Below, piece by piece: positions 26,885 through 32,203 of a DNA stretch of 32,203 bases. This DNA comes from an uncultured Clostridia bacterium. Its GTDB lineage: Bacteria; Bacillota; Clostridia; UBA1381. Within the stretch, counting starts at the first letter, position 1; every line of letters starts with the position of its first letter. A program made the translations under genes and the position numbers. Below the pieces are notes generated by a model. It made no database searches and had not been told where the DNA came from. It saw only the letters and a list, made by a program, of their open reading frames with translations. The stretch is from contig CANQQW010000016.1 in the NCBI GenBank assembly GCA_947626075.1, forward strand, positions 1-32,203. Direction: 5' to 3'.

Positions 26885-27271
26885 AAAACCGCTTAAACTC
26901 ACCGTCATAATATCGCCCGCCACGGGCTTGCCATCAATGCATATTACATTCGCCCTGACCTCCTCGCCGACATACACCGGATAATTCTTTACCGTGTACG
27001 TGTACCTGATGCCGCTCATACCCATGTACGGCGTCAGGTCAAGCCCCGCGCGAAGCTGTATTTCGTTATAGTTTTCGTACACCTTGTCAAACGGCTTCGG
27101 TATTGTTATTTCCTCGCTTTCTACGGCTTTCGCGCTCGTTTCCCAACCGTAGCTTTTCAGAAATTCCGCGTTGCGCACGTCCGTCTCGCCGCTCGCGAAC
27201 AGCACAAATACAAGCGTCGTTACTATTATGATTGCCACCGCCGCAAAATACATCATAGCTTTTCTCCCCAT
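26852..27271 (-). CDS. DUF4830 membrane-anchored protein
   Basis: About 139 aa with one N-terminal membrane helix (MMYFAAVAIIIVTTLVFVLF) and an external domain. The domain fits, by recall, DUF4830: ITIPKPFDKVYENYNEIQL, then RYTYTVKNYP and ANVICIDGKPVAGDIMTVSLSGFMHSL. The function is unknown. The start is uncertain: ATG 27274 or 27271 (GGGGTGAG just upstream) rather than the TTG in the ORF track. Its 3' end is part of the 107-bp tandem repeat. It is transcribed divergently from the DUF378 gene. Confidence 0.75.
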   Translation of the reverse strand: MGRKAMMYFAAVAIIIVTTLVFVLFASGETDVRNAEFLKSYGWETSAKAVESEEITIPKPFDKVYENYNEIQLRAGLDLTPYMGMSGIRYTYTVKNYPVYVGEEVRANVICIDGKPVAGDIMTVSLSGFMHSLEFSEAF

Positions 27272-27384
27272 CATCTCACCCCGCAATTTATTTTATGTCT
27301 TTTTTAAAGAAAAAATTACCATGTTTAAAACTTAGCAAACGGCTTAAAACTAAAAACGTACTATATAAATAAGGAGAGATTTTT

Positions 27385-27597
27385 ATGGATAACACCTCAT
27401 TGGTAATAACCATTATAGGCGCGATTAACTGGCTGCTTGTCGGACTTTTCAAGTTCGACCTTGTAGCGGCGGTATTCGGCGGACAAACGTCATGGTTAAG
27501 CAGAATAGTTTATATCATTGTCGGTCTTGCCGGACTTTGGTGCATCAGTATCCTGTTCAAGGATAAGGTACCCAAGCGTCAGCACAGTAACGCGTAA
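27385..27597 (+). CDS. DUF378 small membrane protein
   Basis: A 70-residue protein with two membrane helices (about 5-28 and 41-60). It carries the DUF378 pattern: IIGAINWLLVGLFKFDLVAAVFG in the first half, then SRIVYIIVGLAGLW. The function is not known. AAGGAGAG lies 8 nt before the ATG. TATAAA just upstream may be part of a -10, but the -35 is unclear. Confidence 0.88.
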   Translation: MDNTSLVITIIGAINWLLVGLFKFDLVAAVFGGQTSWLSRIVYIIVGLAGLWCISILFKDKVPKRQHSNA

Positions 27598-27602
27598 AAA
27601 AC

Positions 27603-27634
27603 AAAAATCCCGCGGTGTAAGCCGCGGGATTTTT
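27603..27634. terminator. Bidirectional terminator between convergent genes
   Basis: AAAAATCCCGCGG (27603-27615), loop TGTAAG, CCGCGGGATTTTT (27622-27634): a perfect 13-bp stem with T-runs on both strands. It serves the DUF378 gene and the kinase-like gene. Confidence 0.92.
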
Positions 27635-27643
27635 CATATACTC

Positions 27644-28198
27644 TTATTCATCTTTAAAACGCGTATCGATATAATTTTTTATTATTTCCACACACTTTTT
27701 TGTATCGAGTCCCGATGTGTTGAGACAAATATCATAATGCGTGGGATCTGACCAAACAAGACCTGTATGGTGAAAATAATAATCGCCCCGCGTTTTGTTC
27801 ATGGAATGTATCAGACTTTTCGCGTCCTCGGGATTAAGCTCATACAAGCGTATAACACGGCGCATACAGCTGCGAAGCGGTGCGTATAAGTACGCTCTTA
27901 CAACATTGTCCCTCTCCCTCAGCACATAATCGGCGCAGCGTCCGACTATGACACAGCCTCCGCGCGACGCGATTTCCTTTATCGTGTCCGCCTGACGTTT
28001 AAATTCCTCGTCCGCTTCCCCAAAGGAGGATTTATGTATGCTCTCGTCGTCGCCCGGATATATTCCGCTTTCATCACCCTGAGATATTTCAAAAATCTCG
28101 CGTCCGTAATACGGAACATCCAAAGCCTTGGCAAGCGCTTTTCCTATCTCTTTACCGCCGCTGCCGTAGCTTCTGGCAATCGTAACAATAGTGTTCAT
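27644..28198 (-). CDS. Cytidylate-kinase-like P-loop protein
   Basis: A 184-residue protein of the cytidylate-kinase-like (Cytidylate_kin2) group. The modified P-loop ARSYGSGGKEIGKALA and the middle SRGGCVIVGRCADYVLRE are the family marks, along with the late HYDICLNTSGLDTKKCVEII. True cytidylate kinase makes CDP from CMP, but this group is common as extra copies in Clostridia and its substrate is not established. GGAGGG precedes the ATG. The gene is preceded by a TTGTTT-18-TATATA-like sequence that may be its promoter. Confidence 0.88.
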   Translation of the reverse strand: MNTIVTIARSYGSGGKEIGKALAKALDVPYYGREIFEISQGDESGIYPGDDESIHKSSFGEADEEFKRQADTIKEIASRGGCVIVGRCADYVLRERDNVVRAYLYAPLRSCMRRVIRLYELNPEDAKSLIHSMNKTRGDYYFHHTGLVWSDPTHYDICLNTSGLDTKKCVEIIKNYIDTRFKDE

Positions 28199-28262
28199 AA
28201 CAATCCCTCCTTTTTAGGTTCATACATAATATATACCACGTTTTTTAATTTTTAAACAAGTT

Positions 28263-29789
28263 TCAAAAATTACCAAAAACAAACGCTCCGCTCTCCGTAA
28301 GCTCATCTGCGCTTATACCGTCGCTCACATTCGCGCCGCTCTTTAAAGCCGCGCTGCTCTCGCTCTTGTCGCACAGCGACCAGTTCGCCCAGCTTATACC
28401 GCGCTCGTTCATAAAATCTATCCATTTTTGAGCCTCGTCCAAAAACACACCGCCGTTACCGTCCGCCGCGCTCGTTCCCCATTCCGTAACGAACACCGGC
28501 AGATTACAGTCTGCGATACGCTGACGCAGCCAATCGGTATGCGTACCAGCGTAGAAATGACAGGTATACATTATATTATCACCGCTAAGCGGATTTTTCG
28601 CCGCCTCATGCAAATCCTGGCTCCATGTCGGACTTCCTACCAATATAATACCGTCGCTGTTGGCGCGTATAATCGGTATTATCCGCTCCGCATACGGTTT
28701 CACGTTGCCGTCCCATGTCACGCCGCCGTTAGGCTCGTTGCATATCTCATACAGCACGTTGGGGCAGTCGGCATAGCGCTCGGACATTTCAGCAAAAAAC
28801 TCCGCGGCCGCGTCGGCGTTTGCGAGCGGATCGCCGTCGGACAGAATATGCCAGTCGATTATCACATACATATCCTGACGTATCGCCGCGTCAACAGCAG
28901 AAATAAGCGTGTCCTTAACGGCTTTATTTGACAAATATCCGCCCTCGCCGGTGTACATCGCGCATCTGAACAAATTAGCACCGTACGCGGCTGTCGCCTT
29001 AATCGCGTCCTCCGTCGCAAAATTTGCGAACCACTGCAAACCGTGGCTGGACATTCCCTTTAGCTGCACCGTCTCGCCGCGTTCGTTGACGAGACGCGTA
29101 CCGTCTACGCGCAGCCTTCCGTTCTCGCTTGCTCCGCCGCTCACCGATGTTACGGGCGCGGGCGGCTCCGCCGCCTCGGGAGGCGTATAAGGCTTCAGAT
29201 TACCTCTCTTATCCGCTGCGCGCATTATAATCGCGCAAGCCTCGGCGCGCGTTATGGATGCTTTCGGATTAAGCCGTCCCTTATCGTCACCGTACACAAC
29301 TCCGTTTGAATACGCGGCAATAACGCTGTCATAGTAGCGTCCGTCGAGGTCGGAGAAATCGCTGACGCTCCCCGACACCTTGTTATAATCTCCCTTTTCG
29401 TCGGGCAGAAACGCTTTCATTACTATCTTTACCGCAAGCTGACGCGTTATCGGCTCGTCAAACGTCTCGCCGGTGGGCGGTATCTCGTCCCAGTCGTAAA
29501 GCGACGCGTCCAGCGCGGCTTGCAGCATACCGCCCGCCCAGTGGCTTGTCTGTGACTTTTTCTCCTCAAGCCCGCTTACTCTGCCTACCACGCTTACCAG
29601 CTCCGCCTTGGTTATTATGCCCGACGGACGGAATGTGCCGTCCTCGTAGCCCGAAAGGTAGCCGTTCTCTGTCATTCCGTTCACATTTTCATAAAACCAG
29701 TCGTCCGTACTCACGTCCGAAAAACCGTACGCGCATCCGCACATAAGCATTACAAATATAACCGCGGAAATAAATATACTTTTTTTCAT
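28263..29789 (-). CDS. SLH-domain GH5 glycoside hydrolase (cellulase-like)
   Basis: A 508-residue extracellular enzyme. A signal peptide (about 1-22) is followed by three SLH modules (about 23-73, 82-127 and 144-191), which bind secondary wall polymers and hold the enzyme on the cell surface. A Pro-rich linker (about 200-218) leads to the GH5 catalytic domain (about 225-500). The acid/base is Glu352 in YEICNEPNG and the nucleophile Glu436 in VFVTEWGTS; LKGMSSHGLQW and IDWH also match subfamily 2 endoglucanases. Substrate is probably beta-1,4-glucan, but other beta-glucans are possible. The signal peptide ends MCGC at residues 16-19, which could be a weak lipobox. AAGGAGTGG precedes the ATG. 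Confidence 0.93.
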   Translation of the reverse strand: MKKSIFISAVIFVMLMCGCAYGFSDVSTDDWFYENVNGMTENGYLSGYEDGTFRPSGIITKAELVSVVGRVSGLEEKKSQTSHWAGGMLQAALDASLYDWDEIPPTGETFDEPITRQLAVKIVMKAFLPDEKGDYNKVSGSVSDFSDLDGRYYDSVIAAYSNGVVYGDDKGRLNPKASITRAEACAIIMRAADKRGNLKPYTPPEAAEPPAPVTSVSGGASENGRLRVDGTRLVNERGETVQLKGMSSHGLQWFANFATEDAIKATAAYGANLFRCAMYTGEGGYLSNKAVKDTLISAVDAAIRQDMYVIIDWHILSDGDPLANADAAAEFFAEMSERYADCPNVLYEICNEPNGGVTWDGNVKPYAERIIPIIRANSDGIILVGSPTWSQDLHEAAKNPLSGDNIMYTCHFYAGTHTDWLRQRIADCNLPVFVTEWGTSAADGNGGVFLDEAQKWIDFMNERGISWANWSLCDKSESSAALKSGANVSDGISADELTESGAFVFGNF

Positions 29790-29811
29790 TATGTACCACT
29801 CCTTACAGTTT

Positions 29812-29841
29812 AAAAAGAGGACGCCGCGTAAAGCGCCGTCC
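29812..29841 (-). terminator. Terminator between HD-GYP and GH5 genes
   Basis: On the minus strand, GGACGgCGC-TTTAC-GCGgCGTCC (29841-29819) has one internal mismatch and is followed by TCTTTTT. It sits in the only gap (84 nt) before the GH5 gene, leaving little room for a separate promoter. Confidence 0.75.
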
Positions 29842-29873
29842 CCGCGCGAATTTTGACGCGCTCATATTTTTTA

Positions 29874-31388
29874 TTAAGCCTCAACCGCGATACCCATTAT
29901 GCCCGTTTCCCTCACAGTGTCCGCGTCAGACCATACTGCGCGGCATATAAGGTTATAATCTTTCTTTTCACCGTTGATTTTAAGTTTACATTCATATTTA
30001 AAGTCGGGATTTTCGGGCGTGACGTTTGAAAGCGCCTCTACGATACCCTTTACATTTTCCTCACCGAATATATCCATAATACGTTTGTCTTTTCTCGGAC
30101 GCGCCACAGCCTCGTTTGTACCGAGCAGACGCGCCGCCCACGGCGATAATACAAGCATAGACGGGTCGCTTGTGTATTCAAAGCGTATTTCGTGCGTCGC
30201 CGCCGCGAAAAACTCATACTTCTCCCGCTCGTGCTCCACAATACGCAAAGTTCTTTCCGAAGCGTACAAATCCTCATGGCGACGCATTTCCTCAAGAACA
30301 CCCGTCATATTGGCGCGCTGCGCGCTTTCCTCGGAAATCGGGCTTATTTTAAGCTCCGTGGGAAGCGTTTCGGAAATCTCGCCCAGACATTCGATAACAA
30401 GCGGGTTGAATGTGCCGCATTCACCGTTTAAAATCATTTCCATAGCCTTCTCGTGCGAGAACGCTTTTTTGTATACTCTTTCACTTGTAAGAGCGTCATA
30501 AACGTCGGCTATAGATACAATCTGCGCGGAAATCGGTATCTCCTCGCCCTTAAGTCCGTCCGGATAGCCCCTGCCGTCGTACCGTTCATGGTGCCAGCGG
30601 CATATCTCGTACGCCACCTTTACAAGCTTTTCGTCCTTGTACTCCGTAAGCTCGTCGAGCATGGAAGCGCCTACCATTGAGTGCGTTTTCATCACCTCAA
30701 ACTCCTCGTCGGTAAGTCTGCCCGGCTTGTTCAGGATTTTACCCGGTATAGCGATTTTGCCTATATCGTGCAGCGCGGACGCCATACTTATAATTGAAAT
30801 GTCGGAAGGCTTTATGCCGTATTTATCCGTCTTATGGATAAGCGCACGCAGAAGTAATTCGGTAATCTTCTGCACGTGCATAACATGAAGTCCGCTCTCT
30901 CCGTTCCGAAACTCAACGATATGGCTCAGAATGGAAATCATAAGATTGTTGCTTCTTTCCTTTTCAAAAATCTGATTGGAGACTATATCGATAAGACGCT
31001 TATTCTTCGCGTAAAGCATAATCGTATTGATAACGCGCGTCCGAACGATGTGCGCGTCAAACGGGCGGCTTATGTAATCAGCCACTCCGAGGTCATACGC
31101 GCGCTCTATATACGACGGAGTAGTCTCCGACGAAATCATTATTACGGGTATGTCGTCAATCAGCTTATCGCGGTTCATGGCGGCAAGCACCTTGAAGCCG
31201 TCCATATTCGGCATTACTATATCAAGAAGCAAAAGCGACAGTTCGGTTCCGTACTGCTTAAGCACGGCTATAGCCTCCACTCCGTCCTTTACCTCTATTA
31301 TTTCAAACTCGTCTCCCAGCATATTCGCCAAAATGGCTCTGTTCATTTCCGAGTCGTCCGCAATAAGTATTTTCTGTTTTTCAGGCAT
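29874..31388 (-). CDS. Response regulator with HD-GYP domain (c-di-GMP phosphodiesterase)
   Basis: A 504-residue cytoplasmic protein. The receiver domain (1-120) has the acidic pair Asp11-Asp12 and the phospho-acceptor Asp56 (LLLLDIVMPNMDG). At the usual Lys of the fifth strand it has Arg108 (DYISRPFDA). The HD-GYP domain (about 145-340) has HDIGK at 207-211 and HHERYDGRGYPDG with GYP at 274-276, so c-di-GMP hydrolysis is likely. The last about 110 residues (FAAATHEIRFEYTSDPSML..) resemble a PAS fold. TTGAAT-17-TATAAA lies upstream, and GGAGGG precedes the ATG. No kinase gene is next to it. Confidence 0.92.
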   Translation of the reverse strand: MPEKQKILIADDSEMNRAILANMLGDEFEIIEVKDGVEAIAVLKQYGTELSLLLLDIVMPNMDGFKVLAAMNRDKLIDDIPVIMISSETTPSYIERAYDLGVADYISRPFDAHIVRTRVINTIMLYAKNKRLIDIVSNQIFEKERSNNLMISILSHIVEFRNGESGLHVMHVQKITELLLRALIHKTDKYGIKPSDISIISMASALHDIGKIAIPGKILNKPGRLTDEEFEVMKTHSMVGASMLDELTEYKDEKLVKVAYEICRWHHERYDGRGYPDGLKGEEIPISAQIVSIADVYDALTSERVYKKAFSHEKAMEMILNGECGTFNPLVIECLGEISETLPTELKISPISEESAQRANMTGVLEEMRRHEDLYASERTLRIVEHEREKYEFFAAATHEIRFEYTSDPSMLVLSPWAARLLGTNEAVARPRKDKRIMDIFGEENVKGIVEALSNVTPENPDFKYECKLKINGEKKDYNLICRAVWSDADTVRETGIMGIAVEA

Positions 31389-31413
31389 GTTTTTCCCTCC
31401 AAATTCAGAATAT

Positions 31414-31442
31414 TTTATACAATTATTCTACTATAAATTCAA
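31414..31442 (-). promoter_or_regulatory. Sigma-A promoter for the HD-GYP gene
   Basis: Minus strand TTGAAT (31442-31437), a 17-nt spacer, TATAAA (31419-31414). The start of transcription would be about 20 nt before the start codon. Confidence 0.6.
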
Positions 31443-31472
31443 CAAAATATCAATATAAATTTCTTTTTTCGG

Positions 31473-31514
31473 CAAAAAGGATTGCCATATATTAATGTTA
31501 GCAGTCCTTTTTTT
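31473..31514. terminator. Hairpin at the end of the argF-GNAT operon
   Basis: CAAAAAGGATTGC (31473-31485) pairs with GCAGTCCTTTTTTTG (from 31501) with one mismatch over a 15-nt loop. The right arm includes the last codons of the GNAT gene, whose stop (31498-31500) sits at the edge of the loop. On the minus strand the T-run is inside the stem; on the plus strand a free T-run follows. Confidence 0.6.
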
Positions 31515-31995
31515 GATATTCCTTTATTAAAAGCGCGCGCGGATAACCGCGGGACTTATCAACCGAGTCTATGTAAAATCCGCGTCCGTAATAAAAGCGT
31601 ATAAGCGGAGTTATATTCGAGCCGGTGTGGAGCGATATTTTGGTAACGCCCTTTTTTATCATTATCCTGTCCACAAGATTCATTATGGACTTACCTATAC
31701 CGTTATTCTGACTTGTGACCTTAACGGCAAAGCGCGACAGGTACGCCGTTTTGTCGGGAAACACCTCGACGCGCACGCTGCCCACAGGCTCGCCGTCAGA
31801 CAAGGCGAGAAGCACTACCTTGGTGTCTATATCCTTTTTTACGTCGTTATAGGACTCCTCGAGCGCCGCCAATTTTTCCACGCCCGACATTTTTTGGTAC
31901 TTTACAAACGCTTCGCGCGTTATGTTCATTATCGACGGTATATCGTCGTAATTAGCCAAGCGCACTTGAAAAAGCGACTGGTAATCCGAAACCAT
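31498..31995 (-). CDS. GNAT-family N-acetyltransferase
   Basis: A 165-residue acetyltransferase. The acetyl-CoA binding motif A is SRFAVKVTSQNNGIGKSIMNLV, and the later ITPLIRFYYGRGFYIDS is the motif B region. The acceptor substrate cannot be told. The ATG lies 13 nt after the argF stop with AAGGAG between, so it is co-transcribed with argF; that hints at, but does not prove, a link to amino-acid metabolism. Confidence 0.9.
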   Translation of the reverse strand: MVSDYQSLFQVRLANYDDIPSIMNITREAFVKYQKMSGVEKLAALEESYNDVKKDIDTKVVLLALSDGEPVGSVRVEVFPDKTAYLSRFAVKVTSQNNGIGKSIMNLVDRIMIKKGVTKISLHTGSNITPLIRFYYGRGFYIDSVDKSRGYPRALLIKEYQKKDC

Positions 31996-32008
31996 TATTC
32001 CAACTCCT

Positions 32009-32203
32009 TTATCCCATAAGCGCAGCCATTACGGCTTTTTGCGCGTGCAGACGGTTCTCCGCCTCGTCGAATATTACTGACTGCGGTCCGTCTATTACGT
32101 CTTCGGTGACCTCAAAGCCCCTGTACGCGGGCAGACAGTGCATGAACACCGCGTCCGGCGCGGCAAGCTTAAACAGCTCTCCGTTCACCTGATACGGCAT
32201 GAA
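32009..32203 (-). CDS. argF: Ornithine carbamoyltransferase, C-terminal part
   Basis: The gene runs off the right edge; the visible 64 residues are its end. The HCLP ornithine-binding motif is in [19 protein letters not shown], and the final [23 protein letters not shown] is the family's C-terminal helix region. The enzyme makes citrulline from ornithine and carbamoyl phosphate in arginine synthesis or the reverse in arginine catabolism. The open frame extends beyond the M at 32200, so that is not the start. Confidence 0.95.
   Translation of the reverse strand, partial: FMPYQVNGELFKLAAPDAVFMHCLPAYRGFEVTEDVIDGPQSVIFDEAENRLHAQKAVMAALMG

Overview
The window looks like a piece of a spore-forming, low-to-mid GC Clostridia (Firmicutes) chromosome. 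The reasons are spoIVA, the Bacillota-type S10-spc-alpha ribosomal gene order with zinc-type S14 and a KOW gene between map and infA, strong AGGAGG ribosome binding sites, a VanS/VanY-like cell-wall sensing set, and an SLH-domain cellulase. I cannot name the species. No database search was run; assignments rest on reading the protein sequences and recalling family motifs.

Layout. (1) 1-2142, plus strand: end of an OmpR/PhoB response regulator, an overlapping VanS-like kinase, and a VanY-like D,D-carboxypeptidase; no vanHAX-type ligase genes are visible. (2) 2192-4400, minus: spoIVA followed by a DUF4163/DUF3298-type lipoprotein. (3) 4579-8722, plus: a large membrane sensor with two periplasmic-binding-like domains, a degenerate GGDEF and an intact EAL domain, then isocitrate dehydrogenase. 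(4) 8723-9023: terminators and a GC-rich mosaic of palindromes. (5) 9024-9527, minus: nitroreductase. (6) 9658-26037, minus: the whole S10-spc-alpha cluster, transcribed rpsJ to rplQ, including secY, adk, map, a KOW protein, infA, rpmJ, rpoA. The ORF track misses rpmJ (37 codons) and rpmD (59 codons), and it overextends several starts (rpsE, rpsQ, infA, rplO, rplE, adk). (7) 26038-26851: a long non-coding stretch with two candidate rpsJ promoters, a structured leader, a 21-bp perfect AT-only inverted repeat and 107-bp tandem repeats. (8) 26852-32203: DUF4830 protein, DUF378 membrane protein, cytidylate-kinase-like protein, SLH-GH5 glycosidase, REC-HD-GYP response regulator, GNAT acetyltransferase and the 3' end of argF.

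The most unusual feature is a set of five long imperfect palindromes (about 100-130 bp each) inside the ribosomal operon, in the gaps rpsJ/rplC, rpsS/rplV, rpsH/rplF, secY/adk and rpmJ/rpsM. In four of the five the stop codon of the upstream gene forms the edge of the palindrome; in the fifth it is within about 10 nt. Two share nearly identical outer arms and two share the same apical tip (GCGTAC-NNNN-GTACGC), so they look like a dispersed hairpin family rather than chance structure. They lack U-tracts, so they are not ordinary terminators. They could be a MITE-like element tolerated at stop codons, or long double-stranded RNA processing sites that cut the polycistronic mRNA.

Other points of regulation: the vanS-vanY gap holds an 11-bp-spaced direct repeat typical of PhoB-family sites plus a terminator-like hairpin; icd has a good promoter followed by a terminator-like hairpin in its 5' UTR; and spoIVA has a plausible sigma-E promoter that would also drive the downstream lipoprotein gene.
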